A stretch of 64,000 nt of DNA from Corynebacterium kroppenstedtii (GTDB lineage: Bacteria; Actinomycetota; Actinomycetes; Mycobacteriales; Mycobacteriaceae). Each line of letters begins with the position of its first letter. Position 1 is the first letter of the stretch. Shown here one piece after another: positions 26,199 through 35,937 of the stretch. Where the stretch lies: NCBI RefSeq assembly GCF_003243515.1, contig NZ_QFRA01000001.1, forward strand, positions 186,001-250,000. Direction: 5' to 3'. Both the position numbers and the translations under genes were made by a program. The notes under the pieces were generated by a model that had not been told where the DNA came from, did no database searches, and worked only from the letters and a program-made list of their open reading frames with translations.

Positions 26199-27470
26199 TT
26201 ACTTCACCGGCTTCAGTACGTCTTGACCCACATACGGCTGCAAAGCCTCCGGGACCTTCACCGACCCGTCCGCCTGCTGGTTATTCTCCAAAATGGCAAC
26301 CAACCAGCGCGTCGTCGCTAAGGTGCCATTCAGCGTCGCCGCAATTTGGGTCTTATTGTTCTCATCGCGGTAGCGGATCCCCAGCCGGCGGGCCTGGAAC
26401 GTCGTGCAGTTACTGGTCGACGTTAATTCGCGGTACGTGTTCTGCGTCGGCACCCATGCCTCAGTATCGAACTTTCGTGCTGCCGAAGAGCCCAAATCGC
26501 CACCGGCCACGTCGATAATGCGGTAAGGAACCTCGACAGCGGCAAGCATCTCTCGCTCCATGCCCAACAGCTTCTGGTGCTCCGCGGCCGCGTCCTCCGG
26601 CTTGCAGTAGCTGAACATTTCGACCTTATCGAACTGGTGCACACGCAGAATTCCCCGCGTGTCCTTGCCGTACGATCCCGCCTCACGACGGAAGCACGAA
26701 GACCACCCTGCATAACGCTTCGGACCAGCGAAAAGATCAATAATCTCCTTGCTGTGGTAACCCGCTAACGCAACCTCGGAGGTGCCCACCAAGTACTGGT
26801 TATCCTCTTGCAAGTAGTAAATCTCGTCGGCGTGCTGCCCCAAGAAACCAGTGCCCGACATCGACTCCGGATTAACAATGACCGGGGTAATCATCAGTTC
26901 AAACCCATGCTGAACAGCCTTCTGTGCCGCGAGCTGCAGCATCCCGAGCTGCAGCAAAGCACCCGCACCCTTGAGGAAGTAAAAACGCGAGCCCGAGACT
27001 TTCGCACCGCGCTCCATATCGATAATTCCCAGGGATTCCCCGAGTTCGAGGTGGTCTTTCGGCTCGAAGTCGAATTGCGGCGGGGTCCCCACTTTCTCGA
27101 GAACAACGAAGTCTTCTTCCCCACCGGCGGGTGCGCCTTCCACGATATTGGAGATCTGCATCTGTAGGTCGTGAACCGAAGTTTCAGCAGCACGCTGAGC
27201 TTCCTCTTTTTCCTTCACGACGTTGGACAGTTCCGTTCCCCGGGCGCGGAGGCTCTCCTTTTCCTCGGGGGATGCGTCGCGCATCTTCTTGCCCATGGAT
27301 TTTGTGTAAGCCTTGTGTTCTGCGCGTGCAGCGTCGGCAGCGGAAATAGCCTCACGTCGGGCCTGATCAGCCTGGAGGAGTTGGTCGACGAGGCCGGGGT
27401 CTTCGCCACGGGTGCGCTGGGATTCACGTACACGGTCGGGGTCATCACGAAGCTGTTTCAGATCAATCAC
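26199..27470 (-). CDS. serS: Serine--tRNA ligase
   Basis: A 423-residue class II aminoacyl-tRNA synthetase that charges tRNA-Ser; the window encodes two of its substrates. The N-terminal 110 residues form the long antiparallel coiled coil that holds the tRNA long arm. The catalytic core shows motif 2 (CFRREAGSYGKDTRGILRVHQF) region and motif 3 (NGTLATTRWLVAILENNQ). The ATG start is at 27470. It diverges from the septum-formation gene across 187 bases. Confidence 0.95.
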   Translation of the reverse strand: MIDLKQLRDDPDRVRESQRTRGEDPGLVDQLLQADQARREAISAADAARAEHKAYTKSMGKKMRDASPEEKESLRARGTELSNVVKEKEEAQRAAETSVHDLQMQISNIVEGAPAGGEEDFVVLEKVGTPPQFDFEPKDHLELGESLGIIDMERGAKVSGSRFYFLKGAGALLQLGMLQLAAQKAVQHGFELMITPVIVNPESMSGTGFLGQHADEIYYLQEDNQYLVGTSEVALAGYHSKEIIDLFAGPKRYAGWSSCFRREAGSYGKDTRGILRVHQFDKVEMFSYCKPEDAAAEHQKLLGMEREMLAAVEVPYRIIDVAGGDLGSSAARKFDTEAWVPTQNTYRELTSTSNCTTFQARRLGIRYRDENNKTQIAATLNGTLATTRWLVAILENNQQADGSVKVPEALQPYVGQDVLKPVK

Positions 27471-27657
27471 AGCATTAGCTTAATGGTTTTAGGGCTGTCC
27501 AGCTTCAACCGGTCAAAAAGCAAACAAGTAAGGTACAGGAATAGTACTGGAATAATAATAAGTAGTGGGCCTCATGCGGCAGCACATGCCGCGAATATAC
27601 GTCGATCGCTATTAGTCAACGACCCCTAGCCAACGACCCCGGAAACGAAGGTGACGC

Positions 27658-28689
27658 ATGAAACCGACAGTCCGACGTTCCTCAGTCATTGTCGGCCTCG
27701 TCGCACTCCTCTGTGGCGGATCAGCCGCGGGCACTTTTACCTACGCCCAGGAAAAGCATTCCGATTCCGCGTCGAACACCCCCCAAACCGCACCGGGGGA
27801 AGATAAGGAATCGAAACAAAAGTCCTTTACTAATGCCGACGCTGGGCAGTGCCTGGATTGGAAAACCTCTTCCGACGGCACTGTGTCCGATTTCCAAACT
27901 GTCGACTGCGCCAAGTCTCACCGCTTCGAGGTATCCCACCGGGAGAATTTGGCGGCCTACCCGGCTAGTGAATTCGGGTCGAACGCCGGTATGCCCAGCC
28001 GGAAGCGTCAAGCCGAGTTGAGCGACGAACTGTGTAAACAGCCCACGCTCAGCTACCTGGGCGGGAAGTTTGATCCCACGGGGCGGTTTACGATTGCCCC
28101 CATTTTGCCGCCACAAAAGTCGTGGGCAGATGGTGATCGGACGCTGTTGTGTGGCCTTCAAGTGACGGGGAATGATGGCCACGCCAGTGCGATTACGGGT
28201 AAAGCGGCTGCCCAGGACCAGTCTCCGGTGTTTAAGCCAGGCGAGTGCGTCGCTGTTACCGAAAAGAAGGACGATAAACAGAACAAACAAACTGACAATG
28301 GTACGTCGGTAGATGCAACCGCTCAGGTTGTGGATTGTAATGCTGATCACCAATATGAGGTGACGGATATCGTCGATCTGGGTGAAAAGTTCAAAGAATA
28401 CCCATCCACTGAAGATCAAAATGAGTATCTCAATAAGCGGTGTACTGATTCCGTCACAGCATTCATCGGGGGTGATGGCAAGCTCTACAACTCCACGCTC
28501 GAACCATTCTGGACGACGCTCACGGAGGATTCCTGGAAGGGTGGCTCCCGAAACGTCAATTGTTCTCTGATTAAAACGGGAGACAATAACTCACTATCCA
28601 CTTTGAAGGGCTCTGCAAAGGGCGAGTTCACCATTAATGGCAATCCACCCCCGCCGCAGCCGAGCCGTGCGCCTAAACGAGGAAATTAG
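27658..28689 (+). CDS. Septum formation family protein, secreted or anchored, two repeats
   Basis: A 343-residue exported protein. Residues 1-30 are a signal anchor. Two copies of the septum-formation domain follow, at about 60-175 and 195-315; each shows an AGQCLDW/PGECVAV-type cysteine, a VDC..SH/VDCNADH motif and a C-terminal C-x-L/C-x-LIKT cysteine, suggesting disulfides outside the membrane. The tail is Pro-rich. In actinobacteria the family is named from a link to septation, but the biochemical role is not known. It is followed after 8 bases by the zincin gene, and the two likely form one unit. Confidence 0.8.
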   Translation: MKPTVRRSSVIVGLVALLCGGSAAGTFTYAQEKHSDSASNTPQTAPGEDKESKQKSFTNADAGQCLDWKTSSDGTVSDFQTVDCAKSHRFEVSHRENLAAYPASEFGSNAGMPSRKRQAELSDELCKQPTLSYLGGKFDPTGRFTIAPILPPQKSWADGDRTLLCGLQVTGNDGHASAITGKAAAQDQSPVFKPGECVAVTEKKDDKQNKQTDNGTSVDATAQVVDCNADHQYEVTDIVDLGEKFKEYPSTEDQNEYLNKRCTDSVTAFIGGDGKLYNSTLEPFWTTLTEDSWKGGSRNVNCSLIKTGDNNSLSTLKGSAKGEFTINGNPPPPQPSRAPKRGN

Positions 28690-28697
28690 GTTCTGTC

Positions 28698-29045
28698 ATG
28701 ATCTCCGTATCTGACGAAAGGTTCGACGAGCTCATCGACAAGGGCATTGAGCTTATTCCCGAATCCCTTCTGCGCAATATGAATAATGTTGCGTTGGTTG
28801 TCGAACCGTGGAACCGCGACAACCCCAATACCCTGGGCCTGTATGAGGGAGTCGCTCTCACCCGGCGGACGCCGTCGTATAGCTTTGCTCTACCCGACAA
28901 AATCACCATTTATAAAGAAGCAATCTGCGCATACTGCAATTCGGAGGAGGAATTGGTCCGCCAAGTTGCTGTCACCGTCGTCCATGAGATTGGGCATCAT
29001 TTCGGTATCGACGACGACCGTCTGCATGAACTCGGGTGGGCGTAG
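28698..29045 (+). CDS. Small zincin-like metallopeptidase (DUF1025 family)
   Basis: A 115-residue cytosolic protein with the motif VVHEIGHHFGIDDDRLHELG near the C-terminus: HExxH plus a downstream His and Asp ligand pattern, as in the minimal zincin family PF06262. It starts at ATG 28698, 8 bases after the upstream stop. The family's substrate is not established. Together with serS and the septum-formation protein it keeps a gene order that I recall from mycobacteria (serS, septum-formation protein, zincin). Confidence 0.8.
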   Translation: MISVSDERFDELIDKGIELIPESLLRNMNNVALVVEPWNRDNPNTLGLYEGVALTRRTPSYSFALPDKITIYKEAICAYCNSEEELVRQVAVTVVHEIGHHFGIDDDRLHELGWA

Positions 29046-29234
29046 GGGCGGATGTCCCGGCGCGATGATTAACCGCGCCATAACCGCCCAATTGTAAACA
29101 TTTGTTAACGCGAGGGTTTAAAAGCCGCTTTTCCGTTAGACTCAGCGGAGCCGGTGCGTTGCGGAGTCCTAACTAGGTTCTCCCCAGCGACGACACGGCA
29201 CATCTTTTTTGACCCGACACCATGGAGGTTTACG

Positions 29235-30584
29235 GTGCCAGTACCCCAGTCCGACGTTGGTCGACGCGCCTACAACGACGATCGAGCCCACGTTTTCCAT
29301 TCGTGGTCTGCACAGGCGGAGTTGGATCCAATTGTGATGGAATCGGCCCACGGTTCCTACATCGTCGATGCAGATAAAAAGGAATATATCGACTTTTCTT
29401 CGCAGCTGGTCTACACGAATATTGGCCACCAGCACCCGAAGGTCGTGCAGGCCATCAAGGAGCAGGCGGACCAACTGTGCACCATCGCTCCGGCGTACAC
29501 GAATGATAAGCGTTCGGAGGCTGCGCGCCTGATCACGTCGCACTTGCCCGATCACCTGAACAAGGTGTTGTTCACGAACGGTGGCGCGGATGCCGTCGAG
29601 CACGCTATCCGTTTGGCACGTCTGCACACGGGCCGCTACAAGGTGTTGTCGCGTTTCAGGGGCTACCACGGCGCAACCCAGATCGCTATGAACATTTCGG
29701 GCGATAACCGTCGTTGGAGAAATGATTACGGCACATCGGGCGCGGTTCATTTCTTCGGGCCCTTCTTGTACCGCAGCCAATTCCACGCGACGACGGAAGA
29801 AGAAGAGTGCCAGCGCGCCCTCGAATACTTGGATAACCTCATCGCGTTTGAGGGGCCAGAGTTGTTCGCCGCGTTCATCATGGAGTCGATCCCCGGTACT
29901 GCGGGAATTATGCCGCCGCCGGCGGGATACTGGCAGGGCGTCCGCGAAATCTGCGATAAGTACGGCATTGTCATGATTTGCGACGAGGTCATGGCTGGTT
30001 TCGGCCGAACCGGCAACTGGTTCGCCTTCGAGGAGTTTGGTGCGAAACCGGATCTGGTGACCTTCGCCAAGGGTGTGAACTCGGGTTATGTCCCGTTGGG
30101 CGGCATCGCAATCTCTGACGAGATCGCCGCTGATTTTGACCACACCCCCTACCCCGGCGGATTGACCTACTCCGGTCATGTTCTGGCAACCTCCGCTGCC
30201 GTGGCCACGATCAATGCCATGGACGAAGAAGGAATGGTTGATAACGCCCGACGTTTGGGCGAGGATGTCTTCGGTCCTGCGCTGCGTGATTTGGCAGCGA
30301 AGCACCACAGCATCGGAGATATCCGAGGCCTTGGTTGCTTCTGGGCAGTCGAGCTGGTGAAGGATCAGGAAACCCGCGAGCCACTCGGTGCGTATGGAAC
30401 CACTGCCCCCGAGGTCAAGGAACTCGTTGCGGAGTGCCGTGAGAACGGCTTGATCGTGTTCCAAAACATGAACCGTATCCACATTTGCCCAGCTCTGAAT
30501 ATTCCCGACGACGTTGCTCGCCAGGGCCTTGAGATCCTGGATAAGGCACTGACGACGTTGGACCAAAAAGTCGCTATTCAGTAG
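29235..30584 (+). CDS. Class III aminotransferase (omega-amino acid type)
   Basis: A 449-residue PLP enzyme of the class III fold. The PLP lysine is in TFAKGVNSGYVPLGG, the aspartate that holds the pyridine nitrogen in MICDEVMAGFGRTG, and FTNGGADAVEHAIRLAR is the usual phosphate-side block. I set the start at GTG 29235, which follows GGAGG by 7 bases. Likely donors are taurine, beta-alanine, GABA or a similar omega-amine; the sequence does not decide. The SDR gene 120 bases downstream could reduce the semialdehyde or keto product. Confidence 0.85.
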   Translation: MPVPQSDVGRRAYNDDRAHVFHSWSAQAELDPIVMESAHGSYIVDADKKEYIDFSSQLVYTNIGHQHPKVVQAIKEQADQLCTIAPAYTNDKRSEAARLITSHLPDHLNKVLFTNGGADAVEHAIRLARLHTGRYKVLSRFRGYHGATQIAMNISGDNRRWRNDYGTSGAVHFFGPFLYRSQFHATTEEEECQRALEYLDNLIAFEGPELFAAFIMESIPGTAGIMPPPAGYWQGVREICDKYGIVMICDEVMAGFGRTGNWFAFEEFGAKPDLVTFAKGVNSGYVPLGGIAISDEIAADFDHTPYPGGLTYSGHVLATSAAVATINAMDEEGMVDNARRLGEDVFGPALRDLAAKHHSIGDIRGLGCFWAVELVKDQETREPLGAYGTTAPEVKELVAECRENGLIVFQNMNRIHICPALNIPDDVARQGLEILDKALTTLDQKVAIQ

Positions 30585-30705
30585 TGGCGAATAGTGGCGC
30601 GTTGGGGACGAGTTCCGTCGAGCGGGACACATGCGTCCCCCACTACCCGTACAATTTTTAACCCGCAAAACCCTTATAAATATCCGCAACTTTGGAGAAT
30701 TATTT

Positions 30706-31506
30706 ATGACATCACCTTCTACAAACGACGCGTCCGCTACCAATCACGATTCTGGCGTTCAAGGCGACGGCACCAAACCTGTAGCCGTCATTACGGGTGC
30801 AAGTTCCGGCATCGGCGCGGCGTCCGCAAAAGCGCTTGCCGACGCGGGATACACCGTCTACATCGGGGCCCGGCGCGTCGAGAAGCTCCGTGCTGTCGCC
30901 GAGGGCATTGACGCCGTTGCCCTGCCGCTGGATGTCACCGATCAGGAGAGCGTCGATAAGTTCTGTGAGCAGGTTCCGCGGTGTGATGTGTTGGTCAATA
31001 ACGCTGGTGGGGCGCACGGTTCCGAGTCGATTGCCGACGCCAACGTCGAGGACTGGCAGTGGATGTATGACACCAACGTGTTGGGGACGCTGCGTGTGAC
31101 TCGAGCTCTGCTGCCCAAGATTGAGGCCAGTGGTGATGGGCAGGTCATTAACATCAGTTCTATCGCTGGTCACGAGCCGTACCGCGGTGGAGGCGGATAT
31201 AACGCCGCCAAGCATGCAGTGGCTGCCATGACGCGAGTGCTTCGCCTGGAGTTGCTGGGCAAGCCGGTTCGCGTGTGTGAGATTTGCCCAGGCCTGGTGA
31301 ACACGGAATTCTCGACGGTTCGTTTTGGTGGCGATAAGGAGAAGGCCGACGCGGTCTACCGTGGCCTCGAGCCGATGGTTGCTGACGACATTGCCGACGC
31401 TGTCGCGTGGATTGCGACGCGCCCGTCGCGGATGAATATTGACCACATCACGATCATGGCTCGCGACCAGGTCTCGGCACAGGAAGTCTATCGTCGCGAG
31501 GAGTAA
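30706..31506 (+). CDS. Short-chain dehydrogenase/reductase (YdfG-like)
   Basis: A 266-residue classical SDR. Cofactor motif ITGASSGIGAASAKALAD, structural NNAGG and the catalytic Ser (NISSIAGH) and YNAAK are all present, with PG region CPGLVNTEFSTV. The best relatives by eye are 3-hydroxy-acid/serine dehydrogenases such as YdfG. ATG 30706 follows GGAGA; a longer frame from 30631 has no ribosome binding site. Probably cotranscribed with the aminotransferase. Confidence 0.85.
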   Translation: MTSPSTNDASATNHDSGVQGDGTKPVAVITGASSGIGAASAKALADAGYTVYIGARRVEKLRAVAEGIDAVALPLDVTDQESVDKFCEQVPRCDVLVNNAGGAHGSESIADANVEDWQWMYDTNVLGTLRVTRALLPKIEASGDGQVINISSIAGHEPYRGGGGYNAAKHAVAAMTRVLRLELLGKPVRVCEICPGLVNTEFSTVRFGGDKEKADAVYRGLEPMVADDIADAVAWIATRPSRMNIDHITIMARDQVSAQEVYRREE

Positions 31507-31573
31507 CGCTGCGACGCGTAGCCGCGGCTTGTTCCGGCTACCCCCGGTTCTCGTGGCTTTCTAGTATGGAGGT

Positions 31574-32157
31574 ATGGAAAACTCGGCTTTCGCTCCACAA
31601 ACGGCTTCATCTACAGACGGTCCGCTGCTTCTCCCCTTCAATGGGAAGCGACCGCGAGTTCACCGCACCGCGTGGATTGCGCCCAATGCCACGTTGATCG
31701 GTGATGTTGAAATCGGCGCGCACTCCAGTGTGTATTACGGCTGCGTGCTGCGCGGCGATGTGAACTCGATTCGAATTGGGGAGCGCACGAATATTCAGGA
31801 CAACAGCGTTCTCCACGTCGATAGTGATGCTCCCTGCACGCTAGGCGACGATGTGACCGTCGGGCATATGGCGCTGGTTCATGGCTCCGCTGTGGAAAAT
31901 GGGGTGCTCGTGGGGATGAGCTCTCCCACAGCGTGATTCACGAGGGAAGCTTGATCGCCGCTGCTGCTGTGGTGCTGGAAGGGCAGGAAATTCCTGCGCA
32001 ATCGCTGGCTGCGGGTGTTCCGGCGAAGGTCAAACGGCAACTGTCCAATGAGCAATCTCATTCATTTATTCCCCATGCTGCGCATTACGTGGAGAATGCG
32101 GAGTCACAACCGCGCCGTGCCGAATCGCTGAAGCCAGAAGACGTGTATTTTGACTGA
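31574..32157 (+). pseudogene. Gamma carbonic anhydrase-like protein, frameshifted
   Basis: The two halves of a gamma-class carbonic anhydrase-like hexapeptide-repeat protein lie in different frames. The first (31574-31936) runs through RGDVNSIRIGERTNIQDNSV and GHMALVHG, then ends at a TGA soon after GMSS. The second continues as SHSVIHEGSLIAAAAVVLEG to LAAGVPAKV in another frame from about 31926. Relatives read GMSSTVLSHS here, so about ten bases seem to be missing between GAGCTC and TCCCACAGC. Left-handed beta-helix zinc histidines lie near the junction. This is either a real deletion or a sequence error. Confidence 0.8.
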
Positions 32158-32158
32158 T

Positions 32159-32485
32159 ATGGCAAAAACTAACTGGACTTTAAAGAAAGCCAAGTACGTT
32201 GATACGGCACCTATTGTTGCGATGGGCTTGATCGGCGGATGGATCACCGCGCGCGAAACTGGGATCCGGCCGCTGGAAGGCGTCGTTCTTGGTGCAGCTG
32301 GCCTCTACGCTGGGCGGACCTGGCTTGCTAAGAGAGGCCCGGCGAAGGCCGGGGCACTCGGCGCCGCCTACTTGGCCGCGTTCGGGGCGTCACACCCGCT
32401 AGCCAAGAAAATTGGAGCGTGGCCCTCTGTTCTGACAGTGGCAGGACTCACCGCTGCTGCGTCATATGTCGTCTCGGATATGTAA
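32159..32485 (+). CDS. Conserved small membrane protein
   Basis: A 108-residue protein with three likely membrane helices (about 20-33, 40-55 and 85-105) rich in Gly and Ala, and basic residues between them. ATG 32159 overlaps the last codons of the carbonic anhydrase remnant; TTG 32150 is an alternative. Family not recognised; similar short proteins of unknown role are frequent in corynebacteria. Confidence 0.6.
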   Translation: MAKTNWTLKKAKYVDTAPIVAMGLIGGWITARETGIRPLEGVVLGAAGLYAGRTWLAKRGPAKAGALGAAYLAAFGASHPLAKKIGAWPSVLTVAGLTAAASYVVSDM

Positions 32486-32518
32486 CGAACGTCACTGCCA
32501 TTTTTTGATGGCATCCAT

Positions 32519-32569
32519 CGACTGCCTCCTTGAGCTCACCGATATGCCGGTGAGCAGGCAGTTTTCCTT
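32519..32569 (+). terminator. Strong bipartite hairpin terminator
   Basis: Nested arms ACTGCCT/AGGCAGT and CTCACCG/CGGTGAG around a short loop, followed by TTTTCC. It closes the 29235-32485 block before the acyltransferase region. Confidence 0.7.
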
Positions 32570-32947
32570 CTTCTTGGCATGCCCAATTGTGTTGTACGCC
32601 CACCTAGTCCATTTAAAATCGTCCGGAGTAAATCTAAGCACTTGACGATGTCGTCGCGAGAACCTACGCTACCGAAACTTGAGGGTGCAAACCTTTAGCT
32701 CATCTCCGGTGTTTCGTTATCCACCGTGAAGGTAGCGACCGGTGTGGCGTAGCAATTTCCGCCTTCCACGTCCTCGATCGACCCAAGAAAGCAGCATTTT
32801 TAATCGAGCCAGAACGTACCTACACAGTGCGCTCACCCCGCATCGCGCAATCACGTAATCAGTGCAGGAACACGACTGCTCACAGAACAGTAGTGGCAGC
32901 ACTCCAGCTGAATAAGCACGGCACCAAGTAAAACGAAGGACGGCACG
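32570..32947. other. Intergenic region upstream of the first PapA-like gene
   Basis: About 380 bases with no convincing gene. It should hold the promoter of the first acyltransferase, whose ribosome binding site GAAGGA lies at about 32935. No palindrome stands out. Confidence 0.4.
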
Positions 32948-34468
32948 ATGGAGTACACAGAACTAGCCGACTATCCCCTACCCACCGGGCACCTATCCAC
33001 CTGGCAGTTTATTGACGACACTAGCCAGTGGAGCGAGGACGAACGCAGTCTTTCCATCAACCACGAGGATCACCTCCGCAACCTCCTCCGCACAGAAAAA
33101 ACCAATGCCGATCAGGGACTTCCCTCCATCACAGAAGACTGGATCGGTGGAGCATTCGTTATCCATCAGGCACTGAAGACCGACGCCTTCCGCGAAGCTC
33201 TCAGGACGTGGTGTAGCCGTCACGAGGCATACCGAACAACAGCTGCCCCGGATGACCGCAATGAAGCGACGACAAGCTTTACGCGCTACACGCTGGGGCC
33301 TTCCTCAGTCGACGTTTCTCGAAATGACTTCGGGGTCTATGAGGACGACCAACTTCTGCGCCACGAGATTCACCGGCATTTCGCTCAGCATGTCAATGGA
33401 ATCGGGTGGCCGCACGTCACCGTCGCGACAATTGAGCCTCAAGCATCCGAAGCTACAGCACCTGAAGCTGAAGCCGGGCAGCCCGACGGCAATCAGACAG
33501 ATACTCCCCAGGACTTCACCGTCATTTTCGCAGCTGACCACGCAGTGATGGACGCGTATACGCAGTTGTTCACCATCGCCGAGCTCAGGGAGCTCTACGC
33601 GGCGGCCGTCGATAAGCGGGAACCAGCACTGCCGCCAGCGGGTTCTTATGTGGACTTTTGTGCGGGCGAGCGGGCCGTCACGGAATCGGCGTCGGCTCGT
33701 GAGCGTGCGGCCGAGGAATGGAAAGAGTTCCTGACTGGTGCTGATGGGCATCCCGCACCGCCGGTGTTCCCGCTGCCTATCCGGTCGGGCGCGGAGTCCG
33801 GATCGGCCACGCCGGCGGAACAGCACCGGGCGCAGCACAGCCTTTCCCAGTGGCTGCTCAACGAGAAGGATATCTCGGAGCTGGGTAAGCGCGCCAAAGC
33901 CAACGGTGGCTCCACCAAGTCGGCTCTTCTGACTGCCCTGAAGTTGGCGCTCACCGAGCTCTCGCCGGTCTCGTCGGCGCGGTATATCATGCCGATGCAC
34001 ACTCGTCACGAGCCCAAGTACATGCTGTCTGCCGGGTGGTTTGTTGGGCTCATGCCTGTCGACGATCCGCTTAACGGGGCATCGAGTTTCACCGAGGCGT
34101 TTTCGGACACAGTTCAGGCGACGAAGCGGCACGGTGATCTCTCCGTCTACCCCTATGCCGCCGTGAGCGACGCATTGGGCATCAACGAGCCTCCTCGGTT
34201 CGTGATCTCCTACGTCGATACGCGGTTCGTGCCGGGTGCCGACACCTGGGGCGACCGGGATCGCGTCCTCCGCAGCTCCGTGATGAGCGACGACGACGTT
34301 TACATCTGGCTCAACCGCACCGGTGAGGGGCTTAACGTTTCGATGCGCTACCCCAATAACGCGCAGGCCGAAGAATCGATCGCTGCATTCTTGTCACGGT
34401 TCGCCGCCATCATTCATAGCGTCGTGACGACGGGTGATTACGCGGCTGCTGTGCCCGTTCGTGCTTAG
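32948..34468 (+). CDS. PapA-like acyltransferase 1 (condensation-domain fold)
   Basis: A 506-residue protein that resembles the polyketide-associated acyltransferases of mycobacteria: the N-terminal TGHLSTWQFID start, the SxNHEDHLRNL block and a HxxxD catalytic motif at His198-Asp202 (ADHAVMDAY, with Ala instead of the usual Gly after Asp). No carrier or adenylation domain is attached, so it should work with soluble acyl-CoA or acyl-lipid donors. A poorly conserved Glu/Ala-rich insert precedes the catalytic motif. Its stop overlaps the stop of the convergent PapA-like gene 2. Likely role: esterifying a sugar or polyol head group with fatty acid. Exact substrate unknown. Confidence 0.75.
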   Translation: MEYTELADYPLPTGHLSTWQFIDDTSQWSEDERSLSINHEDHLRNLLRTEKTNADQGLPSITEDWIGGAFVIHQALKTDAFREALRTWCSRHEAYRTTAAPDDRNEATTSFTRYTLGPSSVDVSRNDFGVYEDDQLLRHEIHRHFAQHVNGIGWPHVTVATIEPQASEATAPEAEAGQPDGNQTDTPQDFTVIFAADHAVMDAYTQLFTIAELRELYAAAVDKREPALPPAGSYVDFCAGERAVTESASARERAAEEWKEFLTGADGHPAPPVFPLPIRSGAESGSATPAEQHRAQHSLSQWLLNEKDISELGKRAKANGGSTKSALLTALKLALTELSPVSSARYIMPMHTRHEPKYMLSAGWFVGLMPVDDPLNGASSFTEAFSDTVQATKRHGDLSVYPYAAVSDALGINEPPRFVISYVDTRFVPGADTWGDRDRVLRSSVMSDDDVYIWLNRTGEGLNVSMRYPNNAQAEESIAAFLSRFAAIIHSVVTTGDYAAAVPVRA

Positions 34469-35838
34469 GCGGTGCGGGTTAACCGGCGGGTGAGATCGTC
34501 AACGCACTCGTCGAGTATTGCCTCTGCCTGGGGCGTTCCGGGATATTTCGCCCGGAGTGATAGCCCTTTGTCGTTCCTAGTGAACCACAGCTGCACTGTT
34601 GCTGTGGGGGCAAGCGATGAAAAATATACGGCTCCGGGGATCGCTGCCGACCGCCCGGGCCCAGTGCGAAAGTCGCTAAACGACACCATGAAGGGCTGCG
34701 GGGTCGGCATCACGGGTTGGAATGTTTCCATGACGATGTCTAGCGGAACGGTCACGGCCTTGATACCGTCGCGCAACCATTGGCGAACACCATCGCTGTT
34801 GCCCGGCTCGGCGATCACAGGCCCGTTGCTGACCATCCACCCGACGGTCCGGTAATAGGGACTCGACGACCGTCCGCGGGTGTGGATCGGAACCACACAT
34901 GGGAGGGACTCCGCACCCACCACGGTGTGCACAGAACTGGCAAGAGTTGCCATGACCTCGGCGAACGTCCTCGTCGCGATCGGCCCGGTCATGTCCGCTG
35001 CGGGTACAAGAAGTTCAGTGCGGTGATGAGGAATCACCGACGCCGTCGTTCCTAATTCGGCGGGGAAAGCAGGGACCACTCCCCCGGTGTGATCAAAGAA
35101 GCGCTTCCATACCGCAAGCGCACGCTGCAATTCATCGCTGTTCCTACAATCACTCCAGCGAGCGGACGCTTCCTTTTCTTTTTGCACCACATCAATAAAC
35201 GACGGAGCTGCGGCGGGATCAGGGGCTGGGGAGTTTTCTTCGGTGGTGTCGTTGTTGTTATTAGTGTCGCCGAGCTTCTCCGCTAGTGAGGCCACAAGAT
35301 CCCACAATCGTCGGAGAATGATGTGGATGCTCGCCATATCCGCATGAAAATGGTCACTCGCTACCACGAGGCGATGACCACACTGGGCGAAAAAGAGCCC
35401 AGGGGTGCGGCCCGGAACACAAGCGTCGTCAATCCTCGCCTCCACTTCTTGACGAATAGTTGAAGAGTCTGCGTCAGAATCGGTAAGGAATGCTTCGGCC
35501 GAGATCGATAGTTGATCATTCGACCACATTCTCTGGCCGCCTTCGCTTTCCGACGGATCGGATGGGACTAGCCGCAATGCGTCATAATCACCGATAAGCG
35601 TGCGGATTGCATCCGCACGCTTATCGGTGCTCTTCTCTGTGCTGGCGAGAACACTACTGGGGAGGATAAAAGATCCTGCCACCCATGATGGACGGCCACT
35701 CGCCCTCACGCTTTCCAGATGGTTACGTTGGTTAAGCGTCAGTGGAAAGGTTTCCGAACCGGGAATTCCGTCCCAGTCCAGAACATACTGAGTACACGGA
35801 CCTGAAAGGGCAATATCATCGAGGTAGCACACATCCAC
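34465..35838 (-). CDS. PapA-like acyltransferase 2 (condensation-domain fold)
   Basis: A 457-residue paralogue, the most divergent of the three. The HxxxD motif is at His163-Asp167 (SDHFHADMAS). The N-terminus keeps the SETFPLTLNQRNHLESV block that corresponds to the S-x-x-Q-x-x-HLR segment of PapA1/PapA2-type enzymes. C-terminal segments CVVPIHTRGRSSSPYYRTVG and PFMVSFSDFRTGPG align by pattern with PMHTRHEPKYMLSAG and RFVISYVDTRFVPG of gene 1, so both share ancestry. It is convergent with gene 1 (4-base overlap of stops) and divergent from the glycosyltransferase, with only 99 bases between starts. Confidence 0.72.
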   Translation of the reverse strand: MDVCYLDDIALSGPCTQYVLDWDGIPGSETFPLTLNQRNHLESVRASGRPSWVAGSFILPSSVLASTEKSTDKRADAIRTLIGDYDALRLVPSDPSESEGGQRMWSNDQLSISAEAFLTDSDADSSTIRQEVEARIDDACVPGRTPGLFFAQCGHRLVVASDHFHADMASIHIILRRLWDLVASLAEKLGDTNNNNDTTEENSPAPDPAAAPSFIDVVQKEKEASARWSDCRNSDELQRALAVWKRFFDHTGGVVPAFPAELGTTASVIPHHRTELLVPAADMTGPIATRTFAEVMATLASSVHTVVGAESLPCVVPIHTRGRSSSPYYRTVGWMVSNGPVIAEPGNSDGVRQWLRDGIKAVTVPLDIVMETFQPVMPTPQPFMVSFSDFRTGPGRSAAIPGAVYFSSLAPTATVQLWFTRNDKGLSLRAKYPGTPQAEAILDECVDDLTRRLTRTA

Positions 35839-35937
35839 GCCACCGACGGTACCAGGACGTTTCTCCCAAACGGCTGCGATAATTACTAACTAACACCAGA
35901 CCCCACAATTCACCGCGACGTCTCTCAAGGAAAGCTT
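35839..35937. promoter_or_regulatory. Compact divergent promoter region, acyltransferase 2 and glycosyltransferase
   Basis: The 99 bases between two divergent starts must carry both promoters, so the two genes are probably controlled together. AAGGAAAG just before 35938 is the ribosome binding site of the glycosyltransferase. Confidence 0.45.

Noticed and set aside
29169..30743. 524-residue open frame on the minus strand
   Set aside because: It lies opposite the class III aminotransferase, has no ribosome binding site or family motif, and is a codon-bias shadow.
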